Positions 36,965-45,690 of a DNA stretch of 64,000 nt are shown here, in pieces. The notes under the pieces were generated by a model that saw nothing but the letters and a program-made list of their open reading frames with translations, made no database searches and was not told the origin of the DNA. Within the stretch, counting starts at the first letter, position 1. Each line of letters begins with the position of its first letter. Source of the DNA: Planctomycetia bacterium. GTDB taxonomy: Bacteria; Planctomycetota; Planctomycetia; Pirellulales; UBA1268. The DNA lies in contig BJHK01000015.1 of assembly GCA_014192425.1 (NCBI GenBank), positions 1-64,000 of the forward strand, in the 5' to 3' direction. The position numbers and the translations under genes were made by a program.

Positions 36965-37456
36965 CTACCCTTCCACCGGGCCGATCAGCCCCGGGACAGG
37001 CCACTGCGCCCGCAGCCATGAACCATCGTCAAAGGCCGGATCCGCCCAGTCGGCCGCCGGCTTCGGCGAAAAGAAGGCCGCCGCCGGTTCGGGACCGGGA
37101 AGCACTGCTATGTTGCCGGCACCATGGGCCGGATTCGGGCTGCCTGCGGCATTGTAAGCCGTCGACGCCGGGTCCTGCTCTTTCGAAACGCGACCGGGAT
37201 CCACGTCGTTCATGCCGTACCCGTTGCCCCAGTTGATTCGCTTGCGGCGCAAGACCCCGTCGGCATCCCGCATATGGGATGCGCCTTCCACGTGGAAGTG
37301 CCGCCACGAGGTGGCGTTGTTCAGCGCCACAACCGGGCCTGCGTTGGCCCCTGGCTCGGCGCCGCGGGCGCCGTTACCCGTCGTCAGCCAGAGGGTGGTC
37401 AGGGCAACGGCACGAAGGAGGGCATGAGTGGCGGCCAACCTGACGGTTCGCTGCAT
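36965..37456 (-). CDS. N-terminal part of the interrupted exported protein, ending at in-frame TAG
   Basis: 163 residues from the ATG at 37456, with signal peptide MQRTVRLAATHALLRAVALTTLWLTTG. It contains WRHFHVEGASHMRDADGVLRRKRINWGNGYGMNDVDPGR and a Pro/Ala-rich stretch, then DPAFDDGSWLRAQWPVPG, the typical entry to a sugar-binding-like beta-sandwich. It ends GPVEG-TAG, and the downstream frame continues without shift. A single base change (for instance TGG or CAG to TAG) would restore a 658-codon gene spanning 35480-37456. On its own it would be a secreted, truncated product. Confidence 0.7.
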   Translation of the reverse strand: MQRTVRLAATHALLRAVALTTLWLTTGNGARGAEPGANAGPVVALNNATSWRHFHVEGASHMRDADGVLRRKRINWGNGYGMNDVDPGRVSKEQDPASTAYNAAGSPNPAHGAGNIAVLPGPEPAAAFFSPKPAADWADPAFDDGSWLRAQWPVPGLIGPVEG

Positions 37457-37525
37457 GGCACGAGTCCTTTCGCTGTCTCGTTGAGACGCGATCGACGAAT
37501 CGTCGGAGAACAGCAGATCCGCGGT

Positions 37526-38614
37526 TCAGAGCACCGGGAGGGCCGGGAGCGGCGGGCGGGCGGCCGTGGCGGCGGCAAGCGTGCCCACGAGCCGCGTGCA
37601 GATCGCCTCGAAATACGGGGCCGCTGCCGGATCGTCGTAGTTGGCCGCCGTCCGCCCGGCGTCGCCGTGTTCGCGGATCGGGATCTGGATCGGCACTTCA
37701 CCGAGGAACGGAATGTCCATCTCCTGCGCCGTCCGCCGCGCGCCCCCCGTGCCGAAGATGTCGTACCGCTTCCCCGTGTCGGGGCAGACGAAGAAGCTCA
37801 TGTTCTCCACCATGCCGAGGAGCGGGATGTTGACCTTGCGGAACATCGCGATCGCCTTCGTGGCATCGAGCAGGGCCACGTCCTGCGGCGTGCAGACCAC
37901 CACCGCCCCGGTCAGCGGCAGCACCTGCGAGAGCGTCAGCGCGATGTCCCCCGTGCCCGGCGGCATGTCGATGATCAGATAGTCGAGCGGCCCCCAGCGG
38001 GTGTCGCGGAGCATCTGCGTGATCGCCCCGTGGAGCATCGGCCCGCGCCACACCACCGCCTCGCCCGCCGGCACGAGATACCCCATCGACATCGTCGGCA
38101 TCCGGCTGCGGCCGACGTCGAGCCACTGGGGGACGATCTTCCCTTCCTCGATCTGCGGCCGTCCCGAGAGGCCGAGCAGGTGGGGAACGCTCGGCCCGTA
38201 GACGTCGGCGTCGAGGAGCCCGGTGCGGCTCCCCGCCCGGGCGAGGCCGATGGCGATCGAGGCGGCGATCGTGCTCTTGCCCACGCCCCCCTTGCCAGAG
38301 CCGACGGCGATCACGCTCTTGGCCTCGAGGCCGATCTGGCCGAGTTTCGGCGCCGGCCGGTCGTGCGGGACGATCGTCACCGTCACCTGCGGCACCGCGG
38401 GAAACCGGCTGCGCAGGAGGTCCTCGATCCGGCCGCGGGTCGCCGGCCAGAGGATCGCGGAGTGCGTCGTGAGCCCGATCGTGACGGCAATCGTCGTCGG
38501 GTCGGCGGCGACCGACACGATCTGCCCCATCTCGGGCAGCGGCCGACCCGACTCGGGATCGGCGATTTCGCCGAGCAGGCCGCGGACGGCGGATTCGCTC
38601 ACGGCACTGCTCAT
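37526..38614 (-). CDS. Mrp/NBP35-family iron-sulfur carrier ATPase
   Basis: 362 residues. An N-terminal MIP18-like domain (about 1-90) precedes the deviant Walker A GSGKGGVGKST (about 105-115). VVWRGPMLHGAITQML, YLIIDMPPGTGD and GMVENMSFFVCPDTG follow. The last contains only one of the usual CxxC cysteines (NMSFFVCPDTGK), so cluster binding may differ from canonical ApbC. These proteins bind and deliver Fe-S clusters. Its ATG overlaps the nuoN TGA (ATGA at 38611-38614), which ties it to complex I, a cluster-rich enzyme. The mitochondrial relative Ind1 serves complex I, so a similar job is a reasonable inference. Confidence 0.93.
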   Translation of the reverse strand: MSSAVSESAVRGLLGEIADPESGRPLPEMGQIVSVAADPTTIAVTIGLTTHSAILWPATRGRIEDLLRSRFPAVPQVTVTIVPHDRPAPKLGQIGLEAKSVIAVGSGKGGVGKSTIAASIAIGLARAGSRTGLLDADVYGPSVPHLLGLSGRPQIEEGKIVPQWLDVGRSRMPTMSMGYLVPAGEAVVWRGPMLHGAITQMLRDTRWGPLDYLIIDMPPGTGDIALTLSQVLPLTGAVVVCTPQDVALLDATKAIAMFRKVNIPLLGMVENMSFFVCPDTGKRYDIFGTGGARRTAQEMDIPFLGEVPIQIPIREHGDAGRTAANYDDPAAAPYFEAICTRLVGTLAAATAARPPLPALPVL

Positions 38615-40350
38615 CGCACACCCGCCATGGGAACGCCGGCCGGTTCACGTGGATCGGCGCGGACCTCCGTCGCGGGCAGATCGCCGCCGGAGACGACGTT
38701 GCCGGCCGTCCGCGTCCGGGCGACGAGCCCGCCCGGCGCCAGCGCGACGCCGATGACCGCGACGAGGCAGGCGAGCATCGCCAGCCCTGCGGCCAGACCA
38801 CCATCCGCCTGCACGCCCCGTTTCGACGACTTGAAGTACATCGCCGCGATGATCCGCAGGTAATACGCGGCGGCGATCGCGGCGTTGAGCACCAGCACGA
38901 CCGCCAGGCCGACGAACCATGCCCGCCGGCTGCCGGTGACGAGCGGCGCGTTCCAATCGACCGCCAGGCTGGCCGTCGCCAGAGACAGCTTGCCCCAGAA
39001 GCCGGGAAACGGCGGGATGCCGGCCAGCGAAAGGAGGAATGCCGCGATCGCGAACGCGGCCACCGGGTTGGTCGATGCCAGGCCGTCGAGATCGTCGACG
39101 GTCGCGATCTCCTCGCGCGGCGGCCGCGGGCCGCTGTCGGCGGTCCACTCGGGCCAGCGGTGGCCGAGGTAGGCGATGGCGCCGAAGATGCCGATCGTGG
39201 CCAGGGCGTAGGTGGACAGATAGAAGAGCGTGGCGGACATGCCCCCCATCCGCGCCACCCAGCCGGCGTCGAGGCCGCCGACGTCGCCGAGCGGCTGACC
39301 GGCCCGGGCCGCCGCCCCAGCGGCGGCGGCGGCGATGCCGACGAGCAGGTAGCCGGCATGGGCGATCGACGAGCAGGCCAGGAGCCGGCGCAGGTTCCGC
39401 TGCCCGAGGGCCATCACGTTGCCCACGGTCATCGTGACCGCGGCGAGGACGGCGGTGAGCTGCCAGAGGATGTCGAGCCAGGCGACGGCCGTCGTGCCCG
39501 ACGGCTGCCCGGCCTGCTCGGGGGCGATGCCGAGCGCCAGCACCCGTGCCAGGATGATGATCCCCGCCACCTTCGGCAGCGTGGAGAGGAGGGCGGCGTT
39601 GCCGGGGCTCGTCCCTTCATAGACGTCCGGCGCGTAGAAGTGCATCGGCACCGCCGCCAGCCGGAAGGCGGCACCGACCAACGCCATCCCGATGGCCGCC
39701 GGCAGGAGTGGCATCACGCTCCCCGCAGTGCCGTCAACGCCGCGGATCCGCTCCGCGATCGTCGCCAGGCTCGTCGAGCCGCCGATGCCGTACAGGCAGA
39801 CCAGCGCGTAGAGGAAGAACGCCGAGGCGACGAGCGACAGGAAGAAATACTTGAGGCCCGCCTCCTGGCCATGGGCATCGGTCCGCTTCAGGCCGAGGAG
39901 GATGTAGGTCGGAATCGACACCAGCTCGAGCCCCGCGAACAGGAGCACGAGATCACCAGCGACACCGACGAGCGACAGGCCGGCGAGCATCACGAGGAAC
40001 GTCCCGGCCTCCTCGCAGGTGCCGCCGCGCCGCAGGCTCGGGCCGCGACTCACGGCCGCGGAAAACAGGTCGCCCGCCTGGACGAGCGCCAGCAGGGCCC
40101 CGAGGCCGAGCACCGTCCAGCGGTTGAAGGTCGAGAACGCGTCGAGGATGACGCCGCCGGAGGCGATCGAACCGCCGGTCGCCGGCCCGCCACCGGCCAG
40201 GACCGCCGCCCCTGCGATGCCTGCCAGGGCCACGAGCCAGCCGGACCGCAGGCCGAGGAAGGAGGCGCCGAGCCAGGCCACGAGCGCCGCCGCCACGAGG
40301 GCGATCTCCGGGGCGAGCAGGGTGAACGACAGGGACGACGTGGGATTCAT
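38611..40350 (-). CDS. nuoN: NADH-quinone oxidoreductase subunit N
   Basis: 579 residues from the ATG at 40350. An antiporter-like membrane subunit of complex I with about 14 helices. Characteristic segments are FLSLVASAFFLYALVCLYG, PMHFYAPDVYEGTSP (the conserved Lys/His loop area), STLPKVAG, NLRRLLACSSIAHAGYLLVG and FLLSLAGIPPFPGFWGKL. An Arg/Pro-containing loop (HRWPEWTADSGPRPPREE) before the last helices is longer than usual, and the C-terminus has an extra hydrophilic tail. It is the last nuo gene and is coupled to the Mrp gene. Confidence 0.95.
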   Translation of the reverse strand: MNPTSSLSFTLLAPEIALVAAALVAWLGASFLGLRSGWLVALAGIAGAAVLAGGGPATGGSIASGGVILDAFSTFNRWTVLGLGALLALVQAGDLFSAAVSRGPSLRRGGTCEEAGTFLVMLAGLSLVGVAGDLVLLFAGLELVSIPTYILLGLKRTDAHGQEAGLKYFFLSLVASAFFLYALVCLYGIGGSTSLATIAERIRGVDGTAGSVMPLLPAAIGMALVGAAFRLAAVPMHFYAPDVYEGTSPGNAALLSTLPKVAGIIILARVLALGIAPEQAGQPSGTTAVAWLDILWQLTAVLAAVTMTVGNVMALGQRNLRRLLACSSIAHAGYLLVGIAAAAAGAAARAGQPLGDVGGLDAGWVARMGGMSATLFYLSTYALATIGIFGAIAYLGHRWPEWTADSGPRPPREEIATVDDLDGLASTNPVAAFAIAAFLLSLAGIPPFPGFWGKLSLATASLAVDWNAPLVTGSRRAWFVGLAVVLVLNAAIAAAYYLRIIAAMYFKSSKRGVQADGGLAAGLAMLACLVAVIGVALAPGGLVARTRTAGNVVSGGDLPATEVRADPREPAGVPMAGVR

Positions 40351-40360
40351 GCGCGAGCCT

Positions 40361-42094
40361 TCAGGGGGCGTGGGCGACCTGGTCGGAGGGGGTGGCGGCC
40401 TGCATGCGGGCCGCGAACGCGTTGGCCGCGGCCCGCGTGGTCGCCCGCAGGGCCGGCGCCGCCGGAGCGAGGAACGTGGCCGGCGTGAGGCCGATCCAGA
40501 CCACGAACACCGCCAGCGGCAGGAGGGCGGCGAGCTCGTGCCAGCGCAGGTCGCAGCGGTCGGTCGCAGCGACGGCTGCGTGGCCGTTCCCATGACTAAG
40601 GCCACCGTGCCCATGCCCGCCGTGGCCGCTGGCGGCATGCCCGGTGTCGTGCCCGTGGCCTGCCGCTCGGGGGGGCTCGCGGGACGGCCCGAAGCAGACC
40701 CGCTCCAGTGCCCAGAGCATGTACCAGGCGCCGAGCACCACGCCGAGCACCGCCGCGACGGCCATGCCGAGGTAGGCGGTGGCGTAGGCCGGAGCAACGC
40801 CCGACCAGGCCCGCTGGAACGAGCCGGCGAGGATGAGGAACTCGCCGACGAAGCCGTTGAGGCCGGGAAGGCCGATGCTCGAGAAGGTGAAGAGGACGAA
40901 CAGCACCGTGAGCCACGGCGCCCGCGAGGCGATGCCGCCGAGGTTGGCGATCGAGCGGGTGTGGAACCGTTCGTAGATCATCCCCACGATGGCGAACAGC
41001 CCGGCCGAGGAGAGGCCGTGGTTCACGAGCTGGAGGTTGGCCCCCTCGACGGCCACGGGCGTGAGCGCGAACAGGCCCATGACGATGTAGCCCATGTGGC
41101 TTACCGACGAGTAAGCGATGAGCCGCTTGAGGTCGGTCTGGACGAGGGCGACGAGCGCGCCGTAGAGGATGCCCGCCACGCCGAGGCCGAACAGCCAGGG
41201 GGCGGCCGCCGCGGTCGCTTCCGGGAGCATCGGCAGCGAGAACCGCAGGAAGCCGTAGATGCCGATCTTGAGGAGCACGCCGGCGAGATCGACGCTGCCG
41301 CCGGTCGGCGCCTCGACGTGTGCCAGCGGGAGCCAGGTGTGCAGCGGCACGATCGGCACCTTGACCGCGAATCCGGCGAGGAGCGCGAGGAACACGACCA
41401 TCTGCAGCCAGCCCGCCTCGGCCGTCATCGGTAGCGGGTGCTGACGCAGCACGCTGGTGAGCGTGGCGATGTCGAAGGAGATCGTCCCGGTGTGGGAGGC
41501 GGCCCAGAGGACGATCGCCAGCAGGCCGAGGAACGTGAGCACGCTCCCGGTCAGCGTGTAGACGAAGAACTTCACCGCCGCCCGGCGGCGCTCCTCGTGC
41601 CCCCAGATGCCGATCAGGAAGAACAGCGGCACGAGGGTGAACTCGAAGAACACGTAGAACAGGATCACATCGCGGGCGGCGAACACGCCGAGCATCGCCG
41701 CCTCGAGGACGAGGAGCAGGACATAGAAGCCCACGGGCCGGTCGGTGATGGCGTCCCAGCTGACGAACACCGCCGTCACCGAGAGAAGCGCCCCGAGGCC
41801 GAACATCCAGATGGAGAGGCCGTCGAGGCCGAGGGAGAAGCGGACGTCGAAGGGGGACTCGACGAGCCAGGGCAGGGAGACCTCGGCGAACGGCTGCCCT
41901 GCGATGAACCCCGGGTCGGCGAGGGCGCGGAGGATCAGCCAGCCGGCGAGCACCAGCGTCACCACGGTCGTCACGGCGGCGCTTTGTCGCACCGCGCCGC
42001 GACCTCGGCCGCCGAGCAGCCAGGCGGCCAGACCACCCACGAGCGGCGCGGCGATGACCAGCAGCAGGTGCAGGCCGGGGGAGAAGTCGTTCAT
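40361..42094 (-). CDS. nuoM: NADH-quinone oxidoreductase subunit M
   Basis: 577 residues. Antiporter-like proton channel subunit. LLVLEAAMLGVFAARDVILFYVFFEFTLVPLFFLIG contains the key Glu of helix 5; KVPIVPLHTWLPLAHVEAPTGGSVDLAG and DLKRLIAYSSVSHMGYIVMGL follow. The region GHGHDTGHAASGHGGHGHGGLSHGNGHA (about 500-530) is a His/Gly-rich loop not usual in NuoM and could bind metal. It is 10 bp upstream of nuoN. Confidence 0.96.
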   Translation of the reverse strand: MNDFSPGLHLLLVIAAPLVGGLAAWLLGGRGRGAVRQSAAVTTVVTLVLAGWLILRALADPGFIAGQPFAEVSLPWLVESPFDVRFSLGLDGLSIWMFGLGALLSVTAVFVSWDAITDRPVGFYVLLLVLEAAMLGVFAARDVILFYVFFEFTLVPLFFLIGIWGHEERRRAAVKFFVYTLTGSVLTFLGLLAIVLWAASHTGTISFDIATLTSVLRQHPLPMTAEAGWLQMVVFLALLAGFAVKVPIVPLHTWLPLAHVEAPTGGSVDLAGVLLKIGIYGFLRFSLPMLPEATAAAAPWLFGLGVAGILYGALVALVQTDLKRLIAYSSVSHMGYIVMGLFALTPVAVEGANLQLVNHGLSSAGLFAIVGMIYERFHTRSIANLGGIASRAPWLTVLFVLFTFSSIGLPGLNGFVGEFLILAGSFQRAWSGVAPAYATAYLGMAVAAVLGVVLGAWYMLWALERVCFGPSREPPRAAGHGHDTGHAASGHGGHGHGGLSHGNGHAAVAATDRCDLRWHELAALLPLAVFVVWIGLTPATFLAPAAPALRATTRAAANAFAARMQAATPSDQVAHAP

Positions 42095-42146
42095 CGGCGG
42101 CGGGTCACTTTCTTGTCGATCGTGTCGATGCGGGGCGTGTCACGGG

Positions 42147-44369
42147 TCAGCAGATGCCCCACCACAGCCCGAGGACGACGAGGAGCGTCCCCAGCACGGC
42201 GGCGAGGGCATACCGCTGGAGAAGTCCGGACTGCAGGTGCCGCACGGCGGCGCCGACGGCGACGGGGATATGGCCGATGCCGTCGACCAGACCGTCCACG
42301 AAGCCCCGGTCGCAGGCGGCGGCCACTCCCGCCAGCAGTTTGAGCGGCGTCACGACCAACGCCCCGTAGAACTCGTCGATGTAGAAGCGGTTGGCGAACA
42401 GCGTGCCGAGCGGACCGAGGAACCGCTCCATCTGCGGGCCGTCGCTGCGCCGGCCGAGGTGCCCGACCGCCGCCACGGCGATGCCCAGCGCTGCCGCCAG
42501 GGTTCCCTGGAGGGCGAGGTCAAGGTGAAAGGCGTGCGGGACCGCGCTGGCCGCGATGGCCGGCATGGTGAACGACGGGGTGGAGGCGAGGAAGTCGGCG
42601 AGCCCGTGCGTCGTGAACAGCCACCAGCCGATCAGCGCCGAGGGAACGGCGAGGAGCATGAGCGGAACCGTCATCACGGGCGGCGATTCATGGGCATGAT
42701 GACCGGCCTCCTCCGGCACCCGTGTCGGGCCGGTGAAGGTCATGAACAGGGCGCGGAAGGTGTAGAAGGCGGTCAGGCCCGCGGTCACGAGCGACATCCA
42801 GAACAGGACGCGCCACGTCTGCGGCCGATCGAGCCCGGCCCGGGACGCCGCCGGCACCGGCTCGCGCAGGACGGCTTGGTGGACCGGGATGCCCCGGCCC
42901 GCATGGTCGCCGTCGCCCGGCGTCGCCTCGTGGTGTCCGGCGTGAAGGTCTGCCCAGCCCCGGGCATGGACCGCGGCGAGGATCTCATCCTTGCTGAAAA
43001 AGCCGGCGAACGGCGGCACGCCGCCGAGCGCCAGCGCCCCGACGAGGAACGTCGCCGCCGTCACGGGCATGATCCGGCGCAGGCCGCCGAACCGGCGCAT
43101 GTCGATCACGCCCCCCATGGCGTGCATCACCGAGCCGGCGCCGAGAAACAACAGCGCCTTGAAGAAGGCATGGGTCACGAGGTGGAAGATGGCAGCCGTG
43201 AACCCGAGCAGCGTGCCGGTGCCGAGGGCGACGAACATGTAGCCGAGCTGGCTGATCGTGGAGTAGGCAAGGACCCGCTTGAGGTCGTTCTGCACCGTGC
43301 CGATCAGGGCCGCCACCAGCGCCGTCGTCGCCCCGACCACCGACACCGCCGCGAGCGCGTCCGGGCAGCCGACGAACAAGGGCGCGCAGCGGGCCACGAG
43401 GTACACGCCGGCGGTGACCATCGTGGCCGCGTGGATCAGGGCGCTGGCGGGCGTCGGGCCCTCCATCGCGTCGGGCAGCCAGACGTGGAGCGGCAACTGG
43501 GCGCTCTTGCCGCAGGCGGCGAGGAGCAGGAGCAGGCAGATGGCCGTGCCCACCGCGCCGCCGACGTAGCCGGCGGCGTCGGCGAGTCGCACCTGCCCGA
43601 GGATTCCGGGAATGATCGTGTCGCCGGCCCCCACGGTGTCGTGGAAGTTCAGCGTGCCGTAGGTCATCCAGAGCAGGAACGTGGCGACGGCGAGGCCGAA
43701 GTCGCCGACACGATTGACGAGGAACGCCTTCTTCGCGGCCTTCGCCGCCTCAGGCTTCGTGAACCAGAAGCCGATCAGCAGGTAGCTGCAGGCGCCCACG
43801 GCCTCCCAGAAGACGTAGACGAGGAGGAAGTTGCTGGCCGCGACGAGCATCGTCATCGAGAACACGAACATCGCCACGAGGGCGAAGAACCGGGGATAGC
43901 CTGGGTCGTCGTGCATGTAGCCGATCGAGTAGATCGCCACCAGCAGGCCGACGCCGGTGATGATCACCAGCAGCGTGGCCGTCAGCGGGTCGAGCCGGAG
44001 GGCGATCGGGATCGAGAATCGGCCCACGGCATCCCGTGCCGCCGTGTCGGTGGCGACCGGGTCGGCGGCTGCCGAGGCTCCGTCGTCGATCGTCGCCCAC
44101 TGCCAGAGGGTGGTGACCATCTCGACGGGGCGGGCCATCGCGCCGCCGGCGACGGGGGCGCCGTCCCCGTTCCTGCCGCGGCCGACGTCGCCGACGAGAG
44201 AGCCGAGGAGCAGCGCGGCGCTGACCGCCGACGCGGCGATGCCGGCCACTGCCGGCAGGTGCGCCTGGCCACGGAGCAGGCGGCCAAGGGCCACCGTGAG
44301 CAGGGCGCCGACGAGCGGCAGCAGCGGAACGAGCACCAGAAGCGTGGCGGCAGAGATGGAGTCGGGCAT
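42147..44369 (-). CDS. nuoL: NADH-quinone oxidoreductase subunit L
   Basis: 740 residues, the normal size for NuoL, with the C-terminal extension that spans the membrane arm. Segments seen: FFALVAMFVFSMTMLVAASNFLLVYVFWEAVG, GKSAQLPLHVWLPDAMEGPTPASALIHAATMVTAGVYLV, DLKRVLAYSTISQLGYMFVALG and HAFFKALLFLGAGSVMHA. GVPPFAGFFSKDEIL is the conserved end of the antiporter core. A charged stretch (about 415-470) separates the antiporter core from the lateral helix, as in other NuoL proteins. 52 bp separate it from nuoM. Confidence 0.96.
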   Translation of the reverse strand: MPDSISAATLLVLVPLLPLVGALLTVALGRLLRGQAHLPAVAGIAASAVSAALLLGSLVGDVGRGRNGDGAPVAGGAMARPVEMVTTLWQWATIDDGASAAADPVATDTAARDAVGRFSIPIALRLDPLTATLLVIITGVGLLVAIYSIGYMHDDPGYPRFFALVAMFVFSMTMLVAASNFLLVYVFWEAVGACSYLLIGFWFTKPEAAKAAKKAFLVNRVGDFGLAVATFLLWMTYGTLNFHDTVGAGDTIIPGILGQVRLADAAGYVGGAVGTAICLLLLLAACGKSAQLPLHVWLPDAMEGPTPASALIHAATMVTAGVYLVARCAPLFVGCPDALAAVSVVGATTALVAALIGTVQNDLKRVLAYSTISQLGYMFVALGTGTLLGFTAAIFHLVTHAFFKALLFLGAGSVMHAMGGVIDMRRFGGLRRIMPVTAATFLVGALALGGVPPFAGFFSKDEILAAVHARGWADLHAGHHEATPGDGDHAGRGIPVHQAVLREPVPAASRAGLDRPQTWRVLFWMSLVTAGLTAFYTFRALFMTFTGPTRVPEEAGHHAHESPPVMTVPLMLLAVPSALIGWWLFTTHGLADFLASTPSFTMPAIAASAVPHAFHLDLALQGTLAAALGIAVAAVGHLGRRSDGPQMERFLGPLGTLFANRFYIDEFYGALVVTPLKLLAGVAAACDRGFVDGLVDGIGHIPVAVGAAVRHLQSGLLQRYALAAVLGTLLVVLGLWWGIC

Positions 44370-44407
44370 GATTGGGTGACGGGGTTCCGGGGCCGGGGGT
44401 GGCCGGG

Positions 44408-44851
44408 TCAGACGTGCTCGCGCTCCAGGGCCTCGTCCTCGTCGGCCGGGGGCCGGATGCCGGCCGGGGTGAGCCGGGGGAACTTTGGCGGCTCGACATC
44501 GACCGCCGGCAGCTCATGGTCGACGAACCGGCGCCGGCCCTGCTCGCGCAGCGACTGCCAGGCGGCGGCGTCGAGCCGCCCGGTGCGGGCGTACGCCTGA
44601 AGGACGAACACCAGCGCCACGGCCGCCTCGCAGGCGGCGACCGTGAGGACGAGGATCACGAGCACCTGGCCACCGAAGTCGCCATGCCGGCGGCTCCAGG
44701 CCACGAGGCTCACCGAGATTCCCTGCAGCATCAGTTCTGCCGAGAGGAACATCACGATCAGGTTGCGGCGGGCGAGGATCCCCACGAGCCCGAGGGCGAA
44801 GAGGATCGCCCCGACCAGCAGGGCATTTTCCACCAGTGCGGTCCCGGTCAT
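44408..44851 (-). CDS. nuoK: NADH-quinone oxidoreductase subunit K, with extended C-terminus
   Basis: 147 residues from the ATG at 44851, against about 100 in most bacteria. Three helices with the family's core: LFALGLVGILARRNLIVMFLSAELMLQGISV (the membrane Glu is in SAELM), GQVLVILVLTVAACEAAVALVFVLQAY (second Glu in ACEAA). The last 45 residues (about 103-147) are hydrophilic and Pro-rich (RRFVDHELPAVDVEPPKFPRL...) with no counterpart in standard NuoK. Overlaps nuoJ by four bases. Confidence 0.94.
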   Translation of the reverse strand: MTGTALVENALLVGAILFALGLVGILARRNLIVMFLSAELMLQGISVSLVAWSRRHGDFGGQVLVILVLTVAACEAAVALVFVLQAYARTGRLDAAAWQSLREQGRRRFVDHELPAVDVEPPKFPRLTPAGIRPPADEDEALEREHV

Positions 44852-45690
44852 GCGACGGTCCCCCGACCCCGATCGGCGGCCTGCGATGCCGCGGCCTCGG
44901 ACCCACGGGCGACCATGGCGATCGCGCCGATGAGGGCGACGAGCAGGAGCACGCCCGCTGCCTCGACGGCGAGCAGGTGGCGGCCGAAGAGTTCTGCACC
45001 GAGCCGGGCGACATGGTCGCGGGCGAGCGGGTCGGCAGCAGATTCGACGCCCGGTGCGTTGGCGGCCGGCGGCGCGGTCGGACCGCCGGCGGCATCGCCG
45101 GCAGGTGTGTCGCCGGCAAGCGCCGCGGCCCTCGAGGGCACCTTGCAGCACGCGGCCGGCTCGGCGGACAGCCGGCCGATCGACAGCGAGAGCAGGCCGA
45201 GGAGCACGGCCCCCGCCACGGCCGACAACAGCGGCTCGTTCGACACCCGGTCGTAGGGGGCGAGGCCGGCAGGCTGGGCGAGCATGAGGACGAACAGGAA
45301 CATCACGAGGATCGCCCCGGCATAGACGACGATCGTGGCCACGCCGAGGAACTGCGCCCCGAGCACGAGCAGCACGCCGGCCACGCCGGCGAGCGACAGC
45401 GCGAACCAGATCGCCGCGTAGACCGGCGACCGGGAGACGATCGTCGCCGCCGCGGAGACGACGGCGACGAGCGAGACGACGAGAAACACGGCCTCCTCGC
45501 CGACACTGCCGAGACGGCGTCCGGTGAGGATGAAGCCGGCGAGGGCGGCGACGCCGAGAAGCGTGCCGATCCAACGGGCCGCCGCCCGCTCGGCGCCGCG
45601 CGGCAGCAGCATCCACAGGCTGAGCGCGGTCGCGGCGACGGTGCCGGCGAGCAGGAGTCCGTCGTCGATGGGGAACAGGGAGGCGATCAC
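44848..45690 (-). CDS. nuoJ: NADH-quinone oxidoreductase subunit J
   Basis: 280 residues, starting at a GTG (45690-45688) that overlaps the nuoI stop as GTGA. The first half has the NuoJ core: VYAAIWFALSLAGVAGVLLVLGAQFLGVATIVVYAGAILVMFLFVLML, including the flexible pi-bulge helix region. Between helices 4 and 5 lies an Ala/Pro/Gly-rich insertion of about 60 residues (KVPSRAAALAGDTPAGDAAGG...), so the protein is longer than the usual 165-200. No in-frame ATG near 45690 would preserve the first helix, hence the GTG choice. Confidence 0.92.
   Translation of the reverse strand: MIASLFPIDDGLLLAGTVAATALSLWMLLPRGAERAAARWIGTLLGVAALAGFILTGRRLGSVGEEAVFLVVSLVAVVSAAATIVSRSPVYAAIWFALSLAGVAGVLLVLGAQFLGVATIVVYAGAILVMFLFVLMLAQPAGLAPYDRVSNEPLLSAVAGAVLLGLLSLSIGRLSAEPAACCKVPSRAAALAGDTPAGDAAGGPTAPPAANAPGVESAADPLARDHVARLGAELFGRHLLAVEAAGVLLLVALIGAIAMVARGSEAAASQAADRGRGTVA

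Noticed and set aside
41745-44600. 951-residue plus-strand frame opposite nuoM, nuoL and nuoK
   Set aside because: Antisense to three clear nuo genes; composition dominated by Arg/Gly/His/Glu, without motifs.
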